From contig LJHW01000020.1 of assembly GCA_001295865.1 (NCBI GenBank), positions 1 through 64,000 of the forward strand: 64,000 nucleotides of DNA, read 5' to 3'. This DNA is from a beta proteobacterium AAP65 (GTDB taxonomy: Bacteria > Pseudomonadota > Gammaproteobacteria > Burkholderiales > Burkholderiaceae_C). Numbering within the stretch: the stretch's first letter is position 1; every line of letters starts with the position of its first letter. Positions 1 to 6,464 of the stretch are shown one piece after another. Below the pieces are notes generated by a model. It was given only the letters and a program-made list of their open reading frames with translations. It searched no databases and was not told the DNA's origin. A program made the translations under genes and the position numbers.

Positions 1-9
1 CAGCGTGCT

Positions 10-137
10 GCCTAACCCTTCGCTCAGCCGCGACCCCACACGGCAAGCCGCTTGGGCGTCGTGACGCCTTGGTCTATGCTGCGTCACGCCGCCCAAGCGT
101 CTTGCCGCGCGGGTCGCGGTTAGCTCAAACGTTAGGC
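10..137 (+). other. attC recombination site 1 (complete, 128 bp)
   Basis: The inverse core GCCTAAC is at 10-16 and the core GTTAGGC, its exact reverse complement, at 131-137. Between them the two halves fold back on each other almost throughout: the left arm at 27-60 pairs with the right arm at about 78-121. This is the long palindrome expected of an attC that recombines as a folded single strand. The first nine bases of the window belong to the end of an upstream cassette. Confidence 0.88.
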
Positions 138-257
138 CCACAGTCAACTACGTGCGCAGGCTCCGTGAATCCAGTCGTCGAGAATCAGACATCGTCGTCG
201 TCTCATCCGCTATCCTCGGACTCCCCTCGCTCGTACGGAGTTTCAACAGTGGCAACC

Positions 258-527
258 ATGTCGCTTCGCCGGTCACTTCCTCGTCTTGCCTTGGCAGTTG
301 GATTGCTTCTGCTCATCCCAGCAGTCGCGACACAGATTTCTACAGAAATGAACTGGGGTTTAGAAGACTTCCTGGCGGCTGGTGTACTGCTCTTCATCGC
401 TGGAGCGATTTACCTGCTCGTCGCACAACACGCGAAATCCCGCTACGGCAGGGCGACAGTGGCACTGGTCGTGCTACTTGTCCTTGCCTTCGTGTGGGCA
501 GAGTTGGCCGTGGGCATCTTCACTTGA
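258..527 (+). CDS. Cassette-encoded small membrane protein (89 aa), function unknown
   Basis: This is the only ORF of the first complete cassette. It is read in the standard cassette direction and ends 20 bp before attC 2. The 89-residue product has three predicted membrane segments (about 9-25, 37-55 and 67-86). A conserved-looking W-G-L-E-D-F followed by a G-x-L-L-F stretch sits around residues 32-46. I recall similar short three-helix proteins in other bacteria, but no function is known. The ATG at 258 was chosen because in-frame starts further upstream fall inside attC 1. No strong ribosome binding site precedes it, which is common for cassette genes. Confidence 0.7.
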   Translation: MSLRRSLPRLALAVGLLLLIPAVATQISTEMNWGLEDFLAAGVLLFIAGAIYLLVAQHAKSRYGRATVALVVLLVLAFVWAELAVGIFT

Positions 528-546
528 GTCAAGTTGTGCGAGTGCG

Positions 547-678
547 GCCTTACCCCTCGCTCAGCCCCCAACCCGCTGCAACAGGCGTTGCAAGCCAAGT
601 CCGCGCCATTCGTAGCATCATCGTGAAGCGAGCTTACAGTTCCTGCCTCGGTGGTCTGGGTTAGCTCAAACGTTAGAC
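547..678 (+). other. attC recombination site 2 (complete, 132 bp)
   Basis: The inverse core GCCTTAC (one mismatch to the ideal complement) is at 547-553 and the core GTTAGAC at 672-678. The left end repeats the CGCTCAGCC block seen in attC 1, and the right end repeats the TTAGCTCAAACGTTAG block. The centre differs from attC 1, as usual between cassettes of one array. Confidence 0.85.
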
Positions 679-689
679 ACCTTCATTCA

Positions 690-1343
690 ATGCCCCCACT
701 TCCCTTCAACCTCGGAATCGACACACTACTGCGACGCAGCGTGAAAGCTGCTTTGTTCGCTGCCCCGCTCTTTCTCTCGATAGCCAGCTTTGTGCCGCTT
801 GTGTTGCTGGACAATTGGGTCAAGGCGGAAGCAGGTCTGCCGATTCACGCGGACATGCATGAACATCCCAACGCCGCGTTGTTGACTCCACTCATGTCCG
901 TTGCGGTCGCGCTTTTTGTGCTGGTCGGATACATCCTGGGTTGGATTATCAACGCAGCAGCACTAAGGCTTGCAGGCTGGCCCGCGCACCAGGTGCGAAA
1001 TGCCATCCTCCACTCAGAAATTCCGGGATCCTGGTTCGCTTGCAAGAAGCGATGCGCCGATGAACTTGCAAAGTTAGAAGAAGAGTTCAGCCAATGGTCA
1101 ACTCTGCGCAAGGCGGGAGTCCGCACATTCGTGCTTAGAGAGGGTGCACTTAAAATCGGTTTAAGCTTCTTCGCGATATTGCTCATTGCGCGCGTATTTC
1201 GGAGCGACCCTCAGCTCGACCGCATGCACTGGGCAAGTATGCTCGGGATGAGCATTCCACTGGGCATAGCTGTAGCCGCCTTGTTATGGTTCTGGCGCGA
1301 GCATCGTTTTGGTTACCGGGCCGCGCTGTTGAATGAGGCCTAA
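690..1343 (+). CDS. Cassette-encoded membrane protein (217 aa), function unknown
   Basis: This is the single gene of the second cassette. It starts 12 bp after the attC 2 core, and its TAA stop lies inside the inverse core of attC 3, a typical cassette layout. Hydrophobic segments lie at about residues 14-33, 64-87 (glycine-rich), 158-175 and 187-207. Between segments two and three is a charged cytosolic or periplasmic stretch rich in K, E and R with a possible amphipathic helix. I recognise no family. The longer in-frame start at 651 lies inside attC 2 and was rejected. Confidence 0.68.
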   Translation: MPPLPFNLGIDTLLRRSVKAALFAAPLFLSIASFVPLVLLDNWVKAEAGLPIHADMHEHPNAALLTPLMSVAVALFVLVGYILGWIINAAALRLAGWPAHQVRNAILHSEIPGSWFACKKRCADELAKLEEEFSQWSTLRKAGVRTFVLREGALKIGLSFFAILLIARVFRSDPQLDRMHWASMLGMSIPLGIAVAALLWFWREHRFGYRAALLNEA

Positions 1344-1440
1344 CCCCTCGCTCAGCCGCCCACCCAGCACCACAGGCCTTTCGCCACTTGCTGCCTCGCA
1401 CCATCAGGCTGAGGATTTGCGGGTAACCCCTTGCTCAAGG
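1338..1440 (+). other. Broken third attC site at the array end
   Basis: The inverse core GCCTAAC is at 1338-1344 and is followed by the same CTCGCTCAGCC block as in sites 1 and 2. No GTTRRRY core follows. Instead, at 1421-1440 there is a second left-end-like block (GGTAACCCCTTGCTCAAGG). The site therefore looks truncated or fused to the remains of another attC. It marks the end of the recognisable array. A site lacking the core should not be recombined efficiently. Confidence 0.6.
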
Positions 1441-1541
1441 ATGTCTCGGCGGCCCACGGTCAAGCGTCGTGCAACAGGGGGCCAGGCGCCAAATCGCCGT
1501 CCCCAGAAACCATCAATCACTTCGCAGCCAAGGATCCCAAC

Positions 1542-2000
1542 ATGTCAGCACCAACGTCACCGCCGCCAGCCCAAGTGACTGTTTCTGTTTCTGTTCTTGG
1601 CAGTCCAGACAAGGCTTGGCACGCTTTCACCGATCCGGGTTCGATCGTCGAGTGGAACTTTGCAAGCCCCGACTGGTGCTGCCCCTCGGCCAAGAACGAG
1701 CTTCGAGAAGGGGGTGCGTTCTGCTACCGCATGGAGGCGCGCGACGGCTCATTCGGATTCGACTTTGAAGGGGTGTTTCTCGAGCTTTCTTTCCCGACGC
1801 GTATTCGTTATGCGCTCGGGCCTGATCGAGAGGTCACTGTGCAGTTCCTGCAGCAGGGGAGCACGACCTTGGTCAGTCAGTCGTTCATCCCCGAAAGCAC
1901 CCACACGCTCGAGCAGCAAAAGGCGGGTTGGCAATCCATACTCGAGAGCTACAAGAAGCACGTCGAGACGGCGGCGGCACCGCGCCCATCCGTTCACTGA
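1542..2000 (+). CDS. SRPBCC (AHSA1/START-like) domain protein
   Basis: The 152-residue product has the pattern of the activator-of-Hsp90-ATPase-like branch of the SRPBCC superfamily. An N-terminal strand carries V-x-G-S-x-x-K-A-W-H-A-F-T-D-P. Then come an N-F-A-S-P-D-W-C-C-P loop, the D-F-E-G-V-F-L-E strand, a threonine-rich strand, and a C-terminal helix starting Q-Q-K-A-G-W-Q-S-I-L. These folds bind small hydrophobic ligands; the ligand here is unknown. The ATG at 1542 is preferred over upstream in-frame starts because the fold begins shortly after it. The gene follows directly on the broken attC and may be a former cassette gene. Confidence 0.72.
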   Translation: MSAPTSPPPAQVTVSVSVLGSPDKAWHAFTDPGSIVEWNFASPDWCCPSAKNELREGGAFCYRMEARDGSFGFDFEGVFLELSFPTRIRYALGPDREVTVQFLQQGSTTLVSQSFIPESTHTLEQQKAGWQSILESYKKHVETAAAPRPSVH

Positions 2001-2390
2001 GCGCAGACCCAAGGCAGCCGACCGCCACCGCGCGTTCCACCGCCAGACTCTGCGGGGCTCGGGGCCCGACCTGGGCATTGGGTGCCGCCCACATACGCCC
2101 TGTGCGGACCTCAAGCTCGGCGGTTTGCCCGGTACCACCGATGGCTTCAGCGGCGCCGCCTTCGCAGCCTGTTCATCCCTTCGACCACAGGCGGATGCTT
2201 GGCGGGATCACGTCCAACAGATACGATGGTCGACGCCTGACCTTGCCACCCGCCGGATGTGCTTCGGATGCTCTCGCTGGTACCGGGCTTCAGGCTTCCG
2301 TTCACGTCAGATTCGTGACGACCAAGGGCCTTGCAAGCGCCGGGCTCGCGAAGCCTGCTTCATCCTCTGAGACGGCCAACACGCCATGCA
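2001..2390. other. 390 bp without a supported gene
   Basis: This stretch separates the SRPBCC gene from the acetyltransferase. Open frames cross it, but none shows a credible domain or start. I see no attC core pair, no strong hairpin and no clear promoter. It may be decayed cassette or insertion material. Confidence 0.5.
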
Positions 2391-2999
2391 ATGCGAACCT
2401 TTTTGCTGAGAATCCTCTTCCTGGCCAACGCTGCAAGATTGCTTCCGCACCTGGCGGTATTCCATCTGAGCAAAAACGGCCCCACGCTCGTGGCAGATCT
2501 CGACCGCTGGGTGACGCTGTGTTTCCCGCCGAACGCCAGGCCCCGCAGCAGGCACGCAAGCTTCATCAAGCTGATGGCCATGTTTCCGGAGTACCGCAGC
2601 CTTTTTTACTACCGGGTTGGCATGAAAGGCAGGGTGTTTTCCTTCCTGTGCCCTCCCATGCCAACGCTGTATATCTCGACCAGCAAGATCGGGCCTGGCC
2701 TCTTCATCCAGCATGGGTTCGCTACAGTGATCGCCGCCAAGGAAATCGGCGCGAACTGCTGGATCAACCAACAAGTGACCATCGGCTTTTCCAATGCGAC
2801 CGATCACCCAACGCTTCTGGACAACGTGGTTGTCAATGCTGGTGCCAAGATCATTGGCGACGTGACGGTCGGTTCCAACAGCACGGTTGGGGCCAACGCC
2901 GTGGTCGTGAAGAATGTGCCCGACAATGTCACCGTCGTCGGTGTTCCGGCGCGGATAGTGCGGCGTGATGGGCATCGCACGGACCAACCGCTGCACTGA
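2391..2999 (+). CDS. Left-handed beta-helix (hexapeptide) acetyltransferase, CysE-like
   Basis: The 202-residue product has a hydrophobic and basic N-terminal helical part (1-80). After it comes a left-handed beta-helix from about residue 93 with I-G-x-x-x-x-I repeats, G-P-G-L-F-I-Q-H-G, then I-G-A-N-C-W-I-N-Q-Q-V-T-I-G and V-G-A-N-A-V-V-V-K-N-V-P near the end. This is the serine-acetyltransferase-like subgroup. Short versions of this type usually acetylate surface sugars rather than serine, but no polysaccharide genes adjoin it, so the substrate is unknown. The ATG at 2391 gives the usual start just before the helical part. An in-frame ATG at 2331 would add 20 residues without known homology. 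Confidence 0.72.
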   Translation: MRTFLLRILFLANAARLLPHLAVFHLSKNGPTLVADLDRWVTLCFPPNARPRSRHASFIKLMAMFPEYRSLFYYRVGMKGRVFSFLCPPMPTLYISTSKIGPGLFIQHGFATVIAAKEIGANCWINQQVTIGFSNATDHPTLLDNVVVNAGAKIIGDVTVGSNSTVGANAVVVKNVPDNVTVVGVPARIVRRDGHRTDQPLH

Positions 3000-3180
3000 A
3001 ACACCTGCAGGCCCAGAGTCGCCAGCCCCATTGAAGCCACCTCGCTCAAATACAGCCGGCCGATGCTGGGCGAACAAACCTTCACAACTGACAAACATCC
3101 ACGTCTCCAGTTCGCAGGCCACACCCTCACCGCCCAATTGCGTCGTACCCAGCATTTCGACAGCCAACCCTCAAATCACC

Positions 3181-3648
3181 ATGAGCACATACAAGCCTCT
3201 CGCCCTGATCGCCTGCGCTGGCGCCCTCGCAGCCTGCGCCTCGAGCCCGGGCCCAGCGCCAGCACCAGCACAAGCCCCGGCCGCACAAGTGGCCGCTTCC
3301 GTGGTCTCGTCGAACCCGGCCCCCCGGCTCGTCAAGTCCATCGATGGGAAATACACCGGCGAGGTCATCGGTGTCATCGCTGAAGGCACTCGCTTCTCCA
3401 AGCTCAAGATAGGCATGAGCACGGACGATGTGCAAGCCGTGTTCGGACGCACGCCCGACCGCTCGCACACCTACGAATCAGGCAAACGCTGGATCCCGTT
3501 CTATTTCGGGAACGACGCGCGGCGCATGCAGGTTCTCTACAAGAACGAAGGCTGCCTCATCTTCACGGGCGGCAATGTCTGGGGCGGCGGCGGCGGGGAT
3601 CTCATCCAGATTGAATCCGACCCCTCGGGCAAGTGTTATCAGCAGTGA
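3181..3648 (+). CDS. Putative lipoprotein with a BamE/SmpA-like region
   Basis: The 155-residue product has a lipoprotein signal peptide with an L-A-A-C lipobox (Cys19). An alanine/proline-rich linker to about residue 45 follows. The C-terminal half contains F-S-K-L-K-I-G-M-S-T-D-D-V-Q-A-V-F-G, close to the motif that opens BamE/SmpA-like domains, and a glycine-rich tail. It should be an outer-membrane-anchored periplasmic protein. True BamE is shorter and otherwise different, so the assignment is to the fold only. No partner gene is adjacent. Confidence 0.65.
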   Translation: MSTYKPLALIACAGALAACASSPGPAPAPAQAPAAQVAASVVSSNPAPRLVKSIDGKYTGEVIGVIAEGTRFSKLKIGMSTDDVQAVFGRTPDRSHTYESGKRWIPFYFGNDARRMQVLYKNEGCLIFTGGNVWGGGGGDLIQIESDPSGKCYQQ

Positions 3649-3823
3649 GGGCGGGCGTCACCAGGCTGGCGTTTGTGAACACGGTCGCCGGGGCCTGCGG
3701 CGCATCGCACCCGTGCCGCCGCCGCGGCGGCACGTCGGCTGCACTGCCTTGTGCTTCAATGCAGTTTGCGCAGGCGAGGCTCCATGTCCGGGGCTTCGGG
3801 CGGCTCCCCACCCCGAGGACATC

Positions 3824-4045
3824 ATGAACGCCACCAAACTCGTTGGCATCGTCTTGCTCATTGCAGGCACGCTGGGGCTCGCTTACGGCAGTTTCAGCTA
3901 CACCAAGGACACCACCGCTGTGAAGCTGGGGCCGCTCGAGCTCTCGGTGAAGGAAAAAGAGACCGTGAACGTGCCGATCTGGGCCGGTGTGGGTGCGATC
4001 GTGTTCGGCGGGTTGCTGCTGGCCTTCGGCGGAAAACGGGGCTGA
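3824..4045 (+). CDS. Small two-helix membrane protein (73 aa)
   Basis: The 73-residue product has one membrane helix at about 4-22 and a second at about 50-68. The short loop between them (24-47) is rich in lysine and glutamate and is probably outside the membrane. A GAGGA ribosome-binding sequence lies about 6 nt before the ATG. I recall similar conserved hypothetical proteins in proteobacteria; the function is unknown. Confidence 0.65.
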   Translation: MNATKLVGIVLLIAGTLGLAYGSFSYTKDTTAVKLGPLELSVKEKETVNVPIWAGVGAIVFGGLLLAFGGKRG

Positions 4046-4096
4046 CCCGGTGACGAGCCGACAGGCCGCCCCGCAGACCCGAGGCTTGTTTGCACC

Positions 4097-4570
4097 ATGA
4101 GCAACGGCAGCACCGTGAAGCTCACGTGCAGGCCCGGGGGGACGGCGCTGCTGGTCGCACTGGCGTTGGCGCTGGGCGCCTGCGCCACGGAACGCGCAGG
4201 CACCGACGACCCCATCGAGCAACACCAGATCACGGCCGAGCTGGACAACGGCCGCCTGCGCCTGACGTGCGAGCTGGTCTGCAGCGGGTCCTGGCGCGCG
4301 GCGCGGAAGGTGCTGCGCGGGCTGCATGAACAAGGCCTCTGGTCCGAGTTGGCCGTGGAGGTGGTGCGCATCGGACACAACACCGATCTGGGCTACTTCT
4401 ACTTGGGGCGCGCGGCAGAAGGCCGCGGCCGTCCGCAGGCCGCGGCGGTTTTTTACCGCTTCGCTCTCGCCACAACGGCCAAGTGCGACGGTCTGATCTT
4501 CGACAGTTGCGACGGCCTGCGTTTTCCGGCCGATGCCGAGGCTGCGTTGGCACGCGTCGCAGCCAGGTAG
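4097..4570 (+). CDS. Putative lipoprotein (157 aa), function unknown
   Basis: The signal peptide ends in an L-G-A-C lipobox (Cys29), so the mature protein should be lipid-anchored. The rest contains helical stretches (about 60-85 and 95-125) with a Y-L-G-R-A-A-E-G-R-G-R-P-Q-A-A motif. This resembles a degenerate TPR/Sel1-type repeat. Four cysteines in the mature part (about 55, 59, 130 and 136) could form disulfides in the periplasm. No family is recognised. Confidence 0.6.
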   Translation: MSNGSTVKLTCRPGGTALLVALALALGACATERAGTDDPIEQHQITAELDNGRLRLTCELVCSGSWRAARKVLRGLHEQGLWSELAVEVVRIGHNTDLGYFYLGRAAEGRGRPQAAAVFYRFALATTAKCDGLIFDSCDGLRFPADAEAALARVAAR

Positions 4571-4649
4571 CACAAACTCGACTTTCGGCCTCTCTGCTCA
4601 GCGGTGCGCCCTTGGGCCCCGCAGCCCACTTCTCTCCAGACATCCGCCC

Positions 4650-4967
4650 ATGGTCAAGTTCTTCGTCCCCGCCGCCGACGACGCCGCGCACGCCGAAACG
4701 CTGTACGAGGCCGTCACCAAGTTCAACGGCCTGGCACCCGCCGGCCCCCGCCTGCACAGCCTGCGTTTCAAGCATGGCGGGTTGGCCGTGCACGCCGAAG
4801 TCGGTGCGCCCCTGCCCGGCGCCTTCGGCACCGAGCACCAGCCGGTGATGGCCATCCTGGCCGACGGTGAGCGCTACCGGCTCTGCCTGCCCACGCGCGG
4901 CGGCCTGTGGGGGCAGGCGATCCTGGTGCCGAAAGACCAGGTCGAAGAAGCGCGCGCTTTCGATTGA
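4650..4967 (+). CDS. Conserved hypothetical protein (105 aa)
   Basis: This is a short soluble protein without signal peptide or membrane segment. It begins with a K-F-F-V-P-A-A-D-D sequence and appears to alternate short strands and helices. I do not recognise a named domain. The ATG at 4650 was chosen over an in-frame upstream start at 4533, which would overlap the preceding lipoprotein gene. It converges on the minus-strand ABC ATPase gene 46 bp downstream. Confidence 0.55.
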   Translation: MVKFFVPAADDAAHAETLYEAVTKFNGLAPAGPRLHSLRFKHGGLAVHAEVGAPLPGAFGTEHQPVMAILADGERYRLCLPTRGGLWGQAILVPKDQVEEARAFD

Positions 4968-5013
4968 AGTCAGCGCCTGCCGGCAGCGGAAAGCCGCCGC
5001 CGGCGCATGGGTC

Positions 5014-5709
5014 TCAGGCAGAGACGGCGCCCGCCACCTCGGGCAGCAAGCGCCCGGCCTCGATCACCAGTTGCCGGTCGCAACGTGCTGCGATGCCGCG
5101 GTCGTGCGTCACCAGCACCAGCGTCGTGCCGGCCTCGCGGTTCAACTCGAACATCAAAGCCATGACACGTTCGCCGGTGGCGAAGTCGAGGCTGCCGGTG
5201 GGTTCGTCGGCCAGCAGCAAGGCCGGCCGCACCACGAAGGCACGCGCCAACGCCACACGCTGTTGCTCGCCGCCCGAAAGCAGCTTGGGGTAGTGCGCCA
5301 GACGTTCGCCCAGGCCCACGCGGCGCAACATCTCGGTGGCCGCGCCGCGGGCGTCGCTGCGGCCCATCAGCTCCAGCGGCAGCATCACGTTTTCCAGCGC
5401 GGTCAGGTTGCCCAGCAGTTGGAAGCTCTGGAACACAAAACCCATCTGCTGCGCACGCAACTCGGCGCGCGCGTCTTCGTCAAGCTGGAAAAGGTCGCGA
5501 CCGGCCAGCATCACCGTACCCGAAGTGGGCACGTCCAGGCCGGCCAGGATGGACAGCAGCGTGCTCTTGCCCGAACCCGAGGCGCCGACGATGGCCACAC
5601 TTTCGCGCGGGCGCAGCTGGAACTTGATGTCATGGAGAATGGTCAAGGCACCGGTGGCATCGGCCACTTGTTTGCTGACACTGCGCACGTCTATGAGAGG
5701 TTCTGACAT
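5014..5709 (-). CDS. ABC transporter ATP-binding protein (YbbA/LolD-like)
   Basis: The 231-residue product is a complete ATPase subunit. It has Walker A G-A-S-G-S-G-K-S-T at 43-50, signature L-S-G-G-E-Q-Q at 144-150 and Walker B L-L-L-A-D-E-P-T at 164-171, followed by an H-loop histidine in L-V-T-H-D. The type matches the MacB/LolD/YbbA group, which powers export or extraction of molecules from the inner membrane. In many proteobacteria ybbA is divergent from tesA, exactly as here. The usual partner permease (YbbP) is not next to it in this window. Its start codon overlaps the 5' end of the esterase gene on the other strand by 17 bp. Confidence 0.88.
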   Translation of the reverse strand: MSEPLIDVRSVSKQVADATGALTILHDIKFQLRPRESVAIVGASGSGKSTLLSILAGLDVPTSGTVMLAGRDLFQLDEDARAELRAQQMGFVFQSFQLLGNLTALENVMLPLELMGRSDARGAATEMLRRVGLGERLAHYPKLLSGGEQQRVALARAFVVRPALLLADEPTGSLDFATGERVMALMFELNREAGTTLVLVTHDRGIAARCDRQLVIEAGRLLPEVAGAVSA

Positions 5710-6376
5710 CGAAGCTTCTGCCCAGGCGCGACGCGCCTTCTTCGTGCACTGTAGCGCGCTCGGCCTGCTGGCCCTGGGCGCCGGCCCTGCAGCCGCAAGC
5801 GGCGTGGGGGCGAGGCCTGCGGCCAAGGTGCTGGTGGTGGGCGACAGCCTGTCGGCCGAGTACGGCCTGGCGCGGGGCACCGGCTGGGTGGCCCTGCTGG
5901 AGGCCCGCCTCGCGCGCGAGGGCATCGCGGCGGCCGTGGTGAACGCCAGCATCAGCGGCGACACCACCTCGGGCGGGCGGGCGCGCCTGCCGGCGCTGCT
6001 GGCCCAGCACAAGCCCAGCGTGGTGGTGCTGGAACTCGGTGGCAACGATGCGCTGCGCGGCCTGCCGCTGGCCCAGACGCAGGCCAACCTCACGGCCATG
6101 GCCCAGGCTGCGAAGGCGGCCGGCGCGCGCGTGTTGATCACCGGCATGGCCGTGCCGCCGAACTACGGGCGCCAGTACGGCGAGGCTTTCACCGCACTGT
6201 TCGCCACCGTGGCCAAGGCCGAGGGAGCGGCGCTCGTGCCCTTCCTGCTGGCTGGCGTGGCCGATGGGCCCGACGCAGACGCCATGTTCCAGGCCGACCG
6301 CATCCACCCCAAAGCCGAAGCCCACCCTCGCATGCTGGCCAACGTGTGGCCCGCGCTGCGGCCGCTATTGCGCTGA
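5693..6376 (+). CDS. TesA-like SGNH arylesterase/lysophospholipase
   Basis: The 227-residue product has an N-terminal export signal (about 13-38, with an R-R pair before the hydrophobic core). The SGNH hydrolase blocks follow: G-D-S-L-S at 50-54 (nucleophile Ser52), a G-D-T-T-S-G-G block near 89-95, G-G-N-D at 116-119, and D-R-I-H-P near the C-terminus with catalytic Asp and His. Members hydrolyse thioesters, lysophospholipids and aryl esters in the periplasm. The ATG at 5693 overlaps the divergent ABC gene. A GTG at 5744 would avoid the overlap but would cut into the signal peptide. Confidence 0.86.
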   Translation: MRGSDIEASAQARRAFFVHCSALGLLALGAGPAAASGVGARPAAKVLVVGDSLSAEYGLARGTGWVALLEARLAREGIAAAVVNASISGDTTSGGRARLPALLAQHKPSVVVLELGGNDALRGLPLAQTQANLTAMAQAAKAAGARVLITGMAVPPNYGRQYGEAFTALFATVAKAEGAALVPFLLAGVADGPDADAMFQADRIHPKAEAHPRMLANVWPALRPLLR

Positions 6377-6405
6377 GAACCCGGCGCAGATCGCCGCGGG
6401 CGGAT

Positions 6406-6423
6406 GGGCCGGTCAACCGGCCC
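6406..6423. terminator. Stem-loop between convergent tesA-like and FecR-like genes
   Basis: A 7 bp GC stem (GGGCCGG/CCGGCCC) with a TCAA loop sits between two convergent genes. It lacks a clear T-run, so intrinsic termination is likely but not certain. Confidence 0.45.
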
Positions 6424-6428
6424 TGTAT

Positions 6429-6449
6429 CCCGTTTCCCGTTTCCCGTTT
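6429..6449. repeat. Three tandem copies of CCCGTTT
   Basis: Three perfect 7 bp tandem copies lie in the 88 bp convergent intergenic region, just right of the stem-loop. This is a short simple repeat of no evident function. Confidence 0.6.
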
Positions 6450-6464
6450 CTCGCTGGTGAAGGC

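Larger units (their letters stand above)
1..1440 (+). mobile_element. Distal part of an integron gene-cassette array
   Basis: Two complete attC-type sites and one broken one alternate with single + strand ORFs. Each intact site starts with an inverse core (RYYYAAC type, just after or overlapping the stop codon of an ORF) and ends with a GTTRRRY core. The right ends of the two intact sites share an identical 16-mer at 120-135 and 661-676. This one-gene, one-attC spacing is the hallmark of integron cassettes. Base composition is visibly less GC-rich than the rest of the window. Cassette orientation places the attI site and integrase to the left, outside the window. No intI or Pc promoter is present here. 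Whether this is a sedentary chromosomal array or a mobile one cannot be told from this piece. Confidence 0.85.

Noticed and set aside
69..257. Longer version of the first cassette protein starting at 69
   Set aside because: The extra N-terminus would be translated from attC 1 and reads as low-complexity, non-membrane sequence.
2307..3167. A 286-codon minus-strand frame opposite the acetyltransferase
   Set aside because: The + strand frame has clear hexapeptide repeats and a good start, while the minus frame shows no domain.
6429..6449. Tandem CCCGTTT copies as a possible CRISPR or regulatory array
   Set aside because: The copies are only 7 bp, have no spacers and lie in a convergent intergenic region.
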